A DNA stretch of 17,492 nt from DASUAO01 sp046484625 (GTDB taxonomy: Bacteria; Actinomycetota; Acidimicrobiia; IMCC26256; PALSA-555), in contig JAWOIO010000045.1 in NCBI GenBank assembly GCA_046484625.1, forward strand, positions 1 through 17,492, read 5' to 3'. Under the pieces are notes generated by a model. The model was not told where the DNA came from. It did not search any database and was given only the letters and a program-made list of their open reading frames with translations. Below are positions 1-6,506 of this stretch, piece after piece. The position numbers and the translations under genes were made by a program. Each line of letters begins with the position of its first letter. The stretch's first letter is position 1.

Positions 1-125
1 CGGGCGAATATCCGCCACCTTATTCGAGCGTCGGCGCTGCGGGGTCACGGGATTTCGACGTGTACTTTATCGGGCCTCGGTCGGCATCGTCTCAAGCAAC
101 GATCGGACGGTCTGGTCGAGAATGG
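1..125. other. Left-edge sequence that does not match the expected ppk1 interior
   Basis: The ppk1 reading frame is convincing only from about base 126. In PPK1 proteins the conserved GLSENIRVRS segment is preceded by a stretch resembling RGICCLRPGVP. Here the in-frame upstream residues (SQATIGRSGREWG) do not resemble it. A faint LYRAS, as found about 20 residues upstream in PPK1, is readable at 65-79, but in a different frame. The stretch is also less GC-rich than its neighbours. It could be an assembly end artefact, read error at a contig end, or a real rearrangement. I see no other gene in it. Confidence 0.45.
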
Positions 126-479
126 GGTGGCCCGGGGCTCTCGGAGAACATCCGGGTCCGCTCGATCATCGGCCGCTACCTCGAGCACTCCCGGATCTAC
201 CGCTTCGGCGCCAACGCGACGGCCGCCGACTACCTCATCGGGTCGGCCGACTGGATGCCGCGCAACCTCGACCGGCGCGTGGAGGCGACCTGCTCGGTCA
301 CCGAGCCTCGCCTCAGGGAACGGCTGGCCGAGATCCTCGAGGTGAACCTCGCCGACGACACCCTCGCGTGGACGCTGTGCCCCGACGGGTCGTGGCGTCC
401 GGTCGAGACGACGGTCGGGGTCAACACCCATGATCGTCTGCAGGAGCTCGCCGAGGCGCGCGCCGCGATTCGGCCCTGA
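126..479 (+). CDS. ppk1: Polyphosphate kinase 1, C-terminal fragment (5' part missing)
   Basis: PPK1 reversibly polymerises the terminal phosphate of ATP into inorganic polyphosphate, usually as a membrane-associated oligomer. About 117 C-terminal residues are present. They carry the hallmark GLSENIRVRSIIGRYLEHSRIY segment near the start, then the conserved GSADWMPRNLDRRVE block and a typical short C-terminal tail. The N-terminal, head and first catalytic domains are absent because the window begins inside or near the gene. The reading frame is open back to base 60, but residues before about 126 do not match the family (see the left-edge entry). The stop lies 13 bases before the CYTH-CHAD start, suggesting one operon. 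In mycobacteria ppk1 also neighbours mutT1, as it does here. Family assignment is firm; the 5' boundary is not. Confidence 0.9.
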   Translation, partial: GGPGLSENIRVRSIIGRYLEHSRIYRFGANATAADYLIGSADWMPRNLDRRVEATCSVTEPRLRERLAEILEVNLADDTLAWTLCPDGSWRPVETTVGVNTHDRLQELAEARAAIRP

Positions 480-492
480 GCGTGGTCGGGCC

Positions 493-2022
493 ATGAGCAT
501 CGTCGAGCGGGAGATCAAGCTGGCGGTCACCCCCGACTTCCGGCTGCCGTTCTTCACCGACCCGGCCAACGGGGTGACCGCCGGGCACGAGGAGATCCTC
601 GAGCTCGCGGCCACGTACTTCGACACCCCCGACCTCCGGATCTCGCGGGCCGGGGCCAGCTTGCGCTACCGGGACCCGGAGGGCTGGACCGTGAAGCTCC
701 CGACCCGCGACGACGACACCGAGGCGCTCGTGCGCGTGGAGCACCACGTCGCCGGGCCCGGGCCCGCCGACGGCAGCTCCGACGCGGCACCGCCGCCCGC
801 GGCCCTCGACCTCGTGCGCTCGCTGACCCGCGGCGCGGCGGTCGAGCCTCTCGCGACCCTGAACACCACCCGGCGGGTCGTGGCGCTGCGCGACCAGACC
901 GGCCACGCGATCGGCGAGGTGGTCGACGACCGGGTCGAGGTGGACTCCCGGCGCGGCGGGCACGGCGCCACCGTGTTCCGGGAGGTCGAGCTGGAGCTCG
1001 CCGACGACGCGACCCCGTCGCAGCGGCACGCACTCCTCGCCCGGCTGCGAACCGCGGGCGCGGGCGCGGCCGACCCCACCCCGAAGATCGTTCGGGCACT
1101 GGGCGCACCGGCGCGCGCGCCCGCCGACGTCCAGGTGCCGAACCTCGATGCCGGGGAGCCCGCCGCCCTGAGCGTCGTGCGCGCCGCGATCGCGACCTCG
1201 GTCGTCCGGCTCGTCCGGAACGATCCCGGCGCGCGCCTCGGCGACGACGCCGAGGCGTTGCACCAAGCGCGCGTCGCCACCCGACGTCTCCGGTCCGACC
1301 TCCGGACGTTCGAGCCCCTCCTCGACGAAGGGTGGGCCGAGGACCTGCGCGACGAGCTGCGCTGGCTCGGCGACGTCTTCGGCGCGGTCCGCGACGCCGA
1401 CGTGCTGATCGAACGCTTCGAACCCGAGATCCGGCGCCTCGCACCCGTCGACCGTGGTCCGGCCGGGACCCTGGTCGATCGGCTCCGCGCCGATCGGGAG
1501 CGCGCCCGCGAGCTGATGCTCGTCGGGCTCCGCAGCGAGCGCTACGACCGCCTGCTCGACCGTCTCGTCGACGCCGCGTCGCACCCACGCTTGTTGCTCC
1601 AGGTCGATGAGGCCGTCGACGACCGCGACCGCCTGGGCGACCTCGTGCGTGAGCCGGTCCGTGCGCTGCTCGGGCTGGTCGATGCTCTCGGGCCCACGCC
1701 GCGCGACGCCGCCCTCCACCGGGTGCGCCGACGCGCCAAGCGGGTCCGCTACGCCGCGGAGGCGATCGCCCCCGCGCTGGGGCGACCGGCGCGGCGGCTC
1801 GCCCGCACCGCCACCGAGATCCAGGACATCCTCGGCGCCCATCAGGACGCCGTGATCGCGGCCGAATGGTTGCGCCGGGCGGCTGCGACCGATGGCGACG
1901 GCGTCGGCTTCGCGGCCGGCCAGCTCGCCGCGCGTGAGCTCCGCGAGGCTCGCCGGACCCGTCGCCAGTGGCCCAAGACCTGGAAGCACGCACACCAGAA
2001 GCGGCTGCGGGCCTGGACGTGA
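493..2022 (+). CDS. CYTH and CHAD domain protein (polyphosphate-associated)
   Basis: A 509-residue protein with two domains. The N-terminal CYTH (triphosphate tunnel) domain carries the signature ExExK as E5, E7 and K9. It also shows YFDTPD (42-47), LRYR (57-60), WTVKLP (65-70) and REVELEL (163-169), as in triphosphatases. The C-terminal CHAD domain (about 225-500) is an alpha-helical bundle rich in His and Arg, with HQARVATRRLR from H257 and a second repeat containing HRVRRRAKRVRYAAEA. CHAD domains are known to bind polyphosphate, which fits the adjacent ppk1. The ATG at 493 was chosen because it places ExExK at the very N-terminus. An upstream in-frame ATG at 430 would overlap ppk1 and add 21 unconserved residues. 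The stop overlaps the GTG start of the next gene (GTGA). The exact CYTH substrate (inorganic triphosphate or another) cannot be told from sequence. Confidence 0.92.
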   Translation: MSIVEREIKLAVTPDFRLPFFTDPANGVTAGHEEILELAATYFDTPDLRISRAGASLRYRDPEGWTVKLPTRDDDTEALVRVEHHVAGPGPADGSSDAAPPPAALDLVRSLTRGAAVEPLATLNTTRRVVALRDQTGHAIGEVVDDRVEVDSRRGGHGATVFREVELELADDATPSQRHALLARLRTAGAGAADPTPKIVRALGAPARAPADVQVPNLDAGEPAALSVVRAAIATSVVRLVRNDPGARLGDDAEALHQARVATRRLRSDLRTFEPLLDEGWAEDLRDELRWLGDVFGAVRDADVLIERFEPEIRRLAPVDRGPAGTLVDRLRADRERARELMLVGLRSERYDRLLDRLVDAASHPRLLLQVDEAVDDRDRLGDLVREPVRALLGLVDALGPTPRDAALHRVRRRAKRVRYAAEAIAPALGRPARRLARTATEIQDILGAHQDAVIAAEWLRRAAATDGDGVGFAAGQLAARELREARRTRRQWPKTWKHAHQKRLRAWT

Positions 2023-2468
2023 GCGCGAAGCGCGCCGTCGACGCCGAACCCGACGTGCGGGCCGCCGGCGGCGTCGTGCGCCGGACGCGGCGCCACCGGT
2101 GGCGGCGACGGGTGGAGCTCCTCCTCGTGCACCGGCCGCGCTACGACGATTGGACCTTCCCGAAGGGCAAGCGCGACGACGCCGACCATGACGACCTCGC
2201 CACCGCGCTGCGCGAGGTGGCGGAGGAGACCGGGTTCGGGTGCAGCGCCCGAGCGGAGATCGGTGCGACCCGGTATCGGGACAACAAGGGCCGGGACAAG
2301 CTCGTCCGCTATTGGTTGATGGAGCTCCCGCCGGGGGTGTCGGGCGACGACTTCGAGCCGAACCGGGAGGTCGACGAGGTCCGCTGGTGTCGGGCGGCCG
2401 AAGCCGCGAGACTCCTCAGCTACGAGCACGACCGAGTGCTCCTTCCTCAGGTCGAGGGGCGACGATGA
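2019..2468 (+). CDS. Nudix hydrolase, MutT1-like N-terminal half
   Basis: A 149-residue Nudix pyrophosphohydrolase. The Nudix box region runs from PKGKRDD to REVAEETGF, with the metal-binding REVAEE intact. The spacing between the first Gly and REVAEE is one residue longer than the canonical Gx5Ex7RE, and the first Glu is replaced by Asp or His. Residues WTFPKGK just before the box are typical of MutT1 and diadenosine-polyphosphate hydrolases. The GTG at 2019 was chosen because it overlaps the CHAD stop as GTGA. An ATG at 1968 in frame would overlap the upstream gene by 55 bases. The stop overlaps the next gene as ATGA, implying translational coupling. Mycobacterial MutT1 is one protein with a Nudix domain followed by a histidine phosphatase domain and sits beside ppk1. 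Here the two halves are separate genes. Likely substrates are oxidised nucleotides or ApnA, by family only. Confidence 0.88.
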   Translation: MSAKRAVDAEPDVRAAGGVVRRTRRHRWRRRVELLLVHRPRYDDWTFPKGKRDDADHDDLATALREVAEETGFGCSARAEIGATRYRDNKGRDKLVRYWLMELPPGVSGDDFEPNREVDEVRWCRAAEAARLLSYEHDRVLLPQVEGRR

Positions 2469-2923
2469 CCATCTACCTCGTACGCCACGCCAAGGCCGGG
2501 AGCCGTTCGTCGTGGGAAGGTCCCGACGAGGACCGTCCCCTGAGCAAGAACGGCCGCCGTCAGACCGAGCAGCTGACCGCGTCGCTCGCGCAGTCGCCCG
2601 TATCGCGAGTCCTCACGAGTCCCTACGTGCGGTGCATCCAGACGGTGGAGCCCCTCGCCACGGCGCTCGGGATCCCTGTCGAGCCCTGCGACAGCCTCGC
2701 CGAAGGCACACCGTGCGCCGACGCGGTCGATCTGCTCGAGAAGTACAGCGGCGAGGACGCCGTGCTCTGCAGCCACGGTGACGTGATCGGGGACCTGCTC
2801 GACGAGTGCGGACGACGAGGAGTCGGCATCGGCGAGGGCGGTCTCGAGAAGGGCTCCGTCTGGGTGCTCGAGTTCGACGCCGGCCAGGTGTCGAGCGCCC
2901 GATACATCCCGTCTCCCCGTTGA
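2465..2923 (+). CDS. SixA-type histidine phosphatase, MutT1-like C-terminal half
   Basis: A 152-residue member of the histidine phosphatase superfamily, the usual size for SixA-like proteins. The catalytic RHG-type motif is at the N-terminus (VRHAKA, R7 and H8). A second Arg lies in SPYVRCIQT (R56), and the second catalytic His is in CSHGD (H104). It lacks a signal peptide and should be cytoplasmic. The start ATG overlaps the stop of the Nudix gene (ATGA), so the two are almost certainly co-translated. This order corresponds to the single two-domain MutT1 of mycobacteria, in which the phosphatase domain dephosphorylates the Nudix reaction products. A role as a phosphohistidine phosphatase is the alternative. 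Confidence 0.88.
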   Translation: MTIYLVRHAKAGSRSSWEGPDEDRPLSKNGRRQTEQLTASLAQSPVSRVLTSPYVRCIQTVEPLATALGIPVEPCDSLAEGTPCADAVDLLEKYSGEDAVLCSHGDVIGDLLDECGRRGVGIGEGGLEKGSVWVLEFDAGQVSSARYIPSPR

Positions 2924-2970
2924 GCGAGACGCGCGCTCGACGAGGCGAGCCTGGTTCTCCGGGAGGCCGA

Positions 2971-2996
2971 CGACGACGCGAGGCCCCTGGTCGTCG
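2971..2996. terminator. Possible bidirectional hairpin between convergent genes
   Basis: CGACGAC at 2971-2977 pairs with GTCGTCG at 2990-2996, a 7-bp stem with a 12-base loop. It sits between the end of the histidine phosphatase gene and the end of the oppositely oriented HAD gene. There is no T-tract, so terminator function is only plausible. Confidence 0.3.
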
Positions 2997-3731
2997 CTAG
3001 GCGGCTGTCCGACGTCGCGCCACGCGCCGGAGCACCCCTGGCACCTCGCCGATCGAGCGCACCAGGTGCGTGTGGGGCGTCGCCCCGAGCAAGGTGTGCT
3101 CGTGGTCGTCGGCCGCGACCCCGACCACGGTGGCGGCACCCGCACGGTTCCCGGCGACGAGGCTGGCGACCGTGCCGCCCACCACGGCGACGTCGCGGAC
3201 CGAGTCGATCCCGAGGCGCATCGTCGCCATCAGCACCAGGTCGGGATGCGGCCGCCCCCGGAGGTCGGCGTTGGGAGCGAGCGTGAGATCGACGGCGTCG
3301 GTCCATCCGATCTCCGCCACGATCCGGTCGAGCGCCCGCTGGGTCATCGTCCCGACGAGGCACACTGCGACGCCCTCGTCGCGTAGCTCGTCGATCGCCG
3401 CCTGCGCGCCCGGCATCGGTGCCACCTCGCTCTGACCTATGCCCGACTCGACCGCAGCCTCGAAGATGCGGTTCGCGAGCCGGGCAGTTCCAGCGTCACG
3501 CAGGAGATACTGGAAGACGTCGAAGCGTGCCCGGCCCATCGAGAACCGGACGTAGCGCATTCGGTCGTCGAACCCGGCGACCTCCGGGCCGAGTCCCAAC
3601 GCCCCGAGCGCCTCGACGAACGCCATCAGCACGACGTCGTCGTCGCTGATCGCTGTCCCGTCGGCATCGATGACTGCGAGCTTGATCCCTGCGTCGGTCA
3701 TGGGGGCGTCGGTCATGGGGGCGTCGGTCAT
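2997..3731 (-). CDS. Phosphonatase-like HAD protein, motif IV lost
   Basis: About 244 residues from the chosen start. The pattern fits the phosphonatase-like HAD family. Motif I is VIDADGTAIS, there is an SMGRARFD cap segment, motif II is VGT, the GRPHPDLVL region carries motif III, and a C-terminal TPHTHLVRSI stretch is typical. Motif IV normally reads GDTPNDLEAG and its Asp residues hold Mg2+. Here it is GGTVASLVAG, with both acidic positions gone, so phosphatase activity is doubtful. The start is uncertain. The N-terminus contains three copies of MTDA(P/G), each beginning with ATG (3731, 3716, 3701), and further in-frame ATGs lie at 3755 and 3770. None has a clear ribosome binding site, and the family core begins only at about 3689. 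The gene diverges from surE across a region carrying a PHO-box-like repeat. Confidence 0.8.
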   Translation of the reverse strand: MTDAPMTDAPMTDAGIKLAVIDADGTAISDDDVVLMAFVEALGALGLGPEVAGFDDRMRYVRFSMGRARFDVFQYLLRDAGTARLANRIFEAAVESGIGQSEVAPMPGAQAAIDELRDEGVAVCLVGTMTQRALDRIVAEIGWTDAVDLTLAPNADLRGRPHPDLVLMATMRLGIDSVRDVAVVGGTVASLVAGNRAGAATVVGVAADDHEHTLLGATPHTHLVRSIGEVPGVLRRVARRRTAA

Positions 3732-3735
3732 GGGG
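3691..3735 (+). repeat. Three exact 15-bp tandem repeats covering the HAD start codons
   Basis: The unit GCGTCGGTCATGGGG occurs three times without mismatch at 3691-3705, 3706-3720 and 3721-3735. Read on the minus strand each unit encodes MTDAP (MTDAG for the last) in frame. Copy-number change would therefore multiply potential start codons without shifting the frame. Confidence 0.95.
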
Positions 3736-3752
3736 GCATTGTGCGAGGTCGG

Positions 3753-3782
3753 CATTCCCCGCGCACGCATTCCGGGGGAATG
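3753..3782. promoter_or_regulatory. Inverted repeat in the HAD/surE divergent region
   Basis: CATTCCCC (3753-3760) is the exact reverse complement of GGGGAATG (3775-3782). A third GCATTCC half-site lies inside at 3767-3773, forming a tight ATTCC-GGG-GGAAT palindrome with 3777-3781. It could be an operator or simply a hairpin. It overlaps possible HAD start codons, so its role is unclear. Confidence 0.35.
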
Positions 3783-3791
3783 TTGCGATGT

Positions 3792-3809
3792 GTTCACCGA
3801 CTGTCCACC
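3792..3809 (+). promoter_or_regulatory. PHO-box-like direct repeat upstream of surE
   Basis: GTTCACC (3792-3798), four bases, then GTCCACC (3803-3809): two 7-mers with an 11-base period and one mismatch. This has the architecture of actinobacterial PHO boxes bound by PhoP/RegX3-type regulators. It ends 44 bases before the surE GTG. The same element precedes pstS and lies between pstB and phoU, and a RegX3-like regulator is encoded nearby. Confidence 0.6.
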
Positions 3810-3853
3810 GACCCCATGCCGAGGCTTCGGGTACGCGGGGGTACGTTCGTCGC

Positions 3854-4612
3854 GTGCGGATCCTGGTCACGAACGACGACGGTGTCGAGGCCCCCGGTCT
3901 GCGGGCGCTCGCCCGAGCCATCGCGACCGACGGACACGACGTGATCGTCGTCGCACCGAGCGGCGAACGCAGCGGCAGTGGCGCCGCGATCGGTCGACTC
4001 CATCGCGGCGGGCCCGTGCGATGGACCGAGGTGCGCTGGTCCGGGCTCCCCGACGTGCAGGTCCACTCCGTCGACCTGCCGCCGGCAGCTGCCGTCTACG
4101 CGGGAAGCCTCGGGGCGTTCGGCGATCCGCCGGACGTCGTGGCGTCGGGTGTCAATCCGGGGCTCAACTACGGCCATCTGGTCCTGCACTCGGGGACCGT
4201 CGGCGCGGCGCTCAGCGCAGCGGTGCTCGGGATCCCTGCGGTGGCGGTCAGCATCGGATGGGGCGAGGACCCGCACTTCGACGCCGCGAGCGAGCTCGCG
4301 GCCGCCACCGTGGCCTGGCTGCGCGACGCATCGGGGCCCCAGGTCGTGAACCTCAACGTGCCGAACACGCCGATCGGCGAGATCCGCGGCGTGCGTGACG
4401 CCGTGCTGGAGCCGTTCAACGAGCGCTGGACCGCCGAGACCCGAGCCGGAGAGCTCGAGCTCGAATACGCCGGCCGACTCCGCGACATCGAGCCGGGCAC
4501 CGACCTCGCCTGGGTGCACCAGGGCTATGCGGCAGTGACGCTGCTCACCGGGATAGGAATCGGCGCTTCGGCTCCGGGACTCGCCGACGAGGTCGCTCAG
4601 CGCCTCTCGTAG
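3854..4612 (+). CDS. surE: 5'/3'-nucleotidase SurE
   Basis: A 252-residue SurE-family metal-dependent phosphatase. SurE removes phosphate from nucleoside monophosphates, and some members also act as exopolyphosphatases. The N-terminus RILVTNDDGV gives the metal-binding Asp pair. It is followed by PSGERSGSG, then SGVNPGLNYG and the HSGTVGAALSA block, all family signatures in normal order. The GTG at 3854 was chosen because SurE proteins begin directly with (M)RILVTNDDG. The frame is open back to an ATG at 3788, but that start would add 22 unconserved residues and cover the PHO-box-like repeat. The 3' end overlaps the convergent regX3-like gene by 16 bases. Near ppk1 and the pst genes, a role in phosphate or polyphosphate turnover is likely. 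Confidence 0.93.
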   Translation: MRILVTNDDGVEAPGLRALARAIATDGHDVIVVAPSGERSGSGAAIGRLHRGGPVRWTEVRWSGLPDVQVHSVDLPPAAAVYAGSLGAFGDPPDVVASGVNPGLNYGHLVLHSGTVGAALSAAVLGIPAVAVSIGWGEDPHFDAASELAAATVAWLRDASGPQVVNLNVPNTPIGEIRGVRDAVLEPFNERWTAETRAGELELEYAGRLRDIEPGTDLAWVHQGYAAVTLLTGIGIGASAPGLADEVAQRLS

Positions 4613-5295
4613 CGGTATCCGACGCCGCGGACCGTGACGAGTCGGGTCGGGCGCGCAGCATCCGTCTCGATCTTCGCCCGGAGCCTCTTGACGTGGACGT
4701 CGAGCGTCTTCGTGTCGCCGTAGTAGTTGGGACCCCAGACCCGGTCGATGAGCACGTCGCGCGTCAGAACCCTGCCGGCGTTGAACAACAGGACCTCGAG
4801 GAGCTCGAACTCCTTCAAGGGCATTGCCACGAGCTCGTCGCGGACAAACACCTCGTGACGTCCGATGTCGAGCCGGACGTCGTCCACCTCGACGATCTCC
4901 ACGGCATCGTGATCGCCGCCCGGAACCGGACCGCGCCGGAGCGCGGCGCGGACCCGCGCGACGAGCTCACGGAGACGGAACGGCTTGGTGATGTAGTCGT
5001 CGGCCCCGACCTCGAGGCCGACCACCGCGTCGATCTCGGCGTTGCGCGCCGTGACCATGATGATCGGGACCTGGGACCGGGTGCGGATCTCCCGGCACAC
5101 GTCGACGCCCGACATCTGCGGCAACATCACATCGAGCAGGACCAGCGCGGGATGCGTCTGGTCGAAGCGAGCCAGCGCCTCGACCCCGTCGGCCGCGGTC
5201 TCGACGATGAAGCCCTCGTGCTCGAGCGCGACCGCCAGTGCGTCTCGGTAGGACTGCTCGTCGTCGACGACGAGGATCCGGGGCGGGTCAGCCAT
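4597..5295 (-). CDS. regX3: RegX3-like OmpR/PhoB-family response regulator
   Basis: A 232-residue response regulator. The receiver domain (1-120) has the acidic pair D11/D12, phospho-acceptor D55 in LLDVMLPQMSG, T82 in VTARN and K104 in TKPF. The winged-helix DNA-binding domain (about 135-232) contains PLKEFELLEVL, GRVLTRDVLIDRVWG and the GDTKTLDVHVKRLRAKIE recognition region. The last is nearly identical to mycobacterial RegX3. It should bind PHO-box-type direct repeats and control phosphate starvation genes. The start has a good ribosome site (GGGAGG, 7 bases upstream) and overlaps the kinase stop by one base (TGATG). The 3' end overlaps surE tail-to-tail. PhoP or MtrA are alternative names within the family, but the adjacency to a SenX3-type kinase, pstB and phoU favours RegX3. 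Confidence 0.92.
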   Translation of the reverse strand: MADPPRILVVDDEQSYRDALAVALEHEGFIVETAADGVEALARFDQTHPALVLLDVMLPQMSGVDVCREIRTRSQVPIIMVTARNAEIDAVVGLEVGADDYITKPFRLRELVARVRAALRRGPVPGGDHDAVEIVEVDDVRLDIGRHEVFVRDELVAMPLKEFELLEVLLFNAGRVLTRDVLIDRVWGPNYYGDTKTLDVHVKRLRAKIETDAARPTRLVTVRGVGYRYERR

Positions 5296-6467
5296 CAGGA
5301 GACCTCCCGAATGCCGTCGAGGTGCTCCGACGAGATCGGGAGCGCGATCCGGAAGGTCGAGCCCTCGCCCTCGATCGACTCGACTGCGACGTCCCCGCCG
5401 TGGACTTGGGCCACATGGCGAACGATCGCGAGGCCGAGTCCGGTGCCTCCCGTCGCGCGGCTACGAGCTCGATCGACGCGATAGAAGCGCTCGAAGATTC
5501 GCTCCAGGTCCCGATGGGGGATGCCGATCCCGCGGTCGCGCACCCAGACGACCGCGCGGTCGGCGACGCCGGATGCCGCCACCTCGACCGAGCCGCCTGC
5601 GTCCGAGTACTTCAGCGCATTGTCCAACAGGTTCGTGAACGCCCCGACGAGCTGCACGGGATCACACGACACGACGAGATCGTCGCCCGGCGGCTCGTAG
5701 GCGACCGTGATCCCCTTCGACAGTGCGAGTGCGCCGACGCGCTCCACCGCCTCGTCGAGCAGCACCCGAAGCGGGACTCGCGCCCTCGTTGGGGACTCTT
5801 GGGCCTCGATGAGGCTCAGATCGAGGAGATCGTCGACGATGTTGCCGAGGCGCTCGGCCTCGCGCACGAGCTGGTCGAAGAGACCACGGGCCGAGTTGGG
5901 ATCCTTGGCAGCCGCAATGGTCTCCGCGAGCAGCGTCAGCGCTCCGATGGGCGTCTTGAGCTCGTGGCTGACGTTCGCGACGAAGTCCCGCCGTACGTCC
6001 TCCACGCGCCGGAGCTCGCTGACGTCCTCCACGACGCCCACCGCGCCCACGATCTCACCATCGGCGAGCACGGGGCTCGCGGCGATCCGCAGCACCTCTC
6101 TGGGGGGCCCGAAGAGCGGCAGCTCGCGCGTGCCGACGTCGCCGGCGAGCGCACCCTCGAGAAGGCCGTCGAGGACCTGAGCCGCAACGGCGCCGGAGTG
6201 CCTCGCGTCCTCGAACCGGACCGCGGCCTGGTTCCGGAACACCTCATTCCCCTCTTCGTCGACGACGACGACTGCATCCACGACCGCGTGCAACGCGGCT
6301 GTCAGCTGGCGGATGCGGGAGCGAGCGTCGAGGACCTCCGCCACCACTTGCTCATCAGCGATCGCGCTCCGTGCCGTCGCGTCCTTGACGCGTGCCCGCG
6401 CGAGGCCGAGCGCACCGGCGCCCACCGCGAGCGCCGCAACACCGACGATGAACAGCACCGATCCCAC
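5295..6467 (-). CDS. senX3: SenX3-like sensor histidine kinase
   Basis: A 390-residue membrane kinase that pairs with the RegX3-like regulator. One N-terminal hydrophobic segment (about 3-23) is followed by a PAS-like domain (about 55-150), with VVDAVVVVDEEGNEVFRN near its start. The HisKA domain carries the phospho-acceptor H168 in FVANVSHELKTPIGA. The ATPase domain has the N box at N283 (NLLDNALKYSD), DRGIGIP (311-317) and GTGLGLAI (342-349). There is no large extracellular loop, as in SenX3, so sensing probably goes through PhoU and the Pst transporter rather than external phosphate. The start codon is GTG at 6467 with GGGAG about 10-12 bases upstream. The gene lies 39 bases after pstB on the same strand. 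Confidence 0.93.
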   Translation of the reverse strand: MGSVLFIVGVAALAVGAGALGLARARVKDATARSAIADEQVVAEVLDARSRIRQLTAALHAVVDAVVVVDEEGNEVFRNQAAVRFEDARHSGAVAAQVLDGLLEGALAGDVGTRELPLFGPPREVLRIAASPVLADGEIVGAVGVVEDVSELRRVEDVRRDFVANVSHELKTPIGALTLLAETIAAAKDPNSARGLFDQLVREAERLGNIVDDLLDLSLIEAQESPTRARVPLRVLLDEAVERVGALALSKGITVAYEPPGDDLVVSCDPVQLVGAFTNLLDNALKYSDAGGSVEVAASGVADRAVVWVRDRGIGIPHRDLERIFERFYRVDRARSRATGGTGLGLAIVRHVAQVHGGDVAVESIEGEGSTFRIALPISSEHLDGIREVS

Positions 6468-6485
6468 GAGGTTCAGTCTCCCGCC

Positions 6486-6503
6486 GCGCGCTTCCGAGCG
6501 CGC
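6486..6503. other. GC-rich hairpin in the pstB-senX3 gap
   Basis: GCGCGC (6486-6491), a 6-base loop, then GCGCGC (6498-6503). It could tune readthrough from pstB into the two-component genes or stabilise the pstB end. Such GC palindromes also occur by chance at this base composition. Confidence 0.3.
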
Positions 6504-6506
6504 AGA

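Noticed and set aside
421..1995. A 524-codon open frame on the minus strand
   Set aside because: Antisense to the CYTH-CHAD gene and lacking any family signature.
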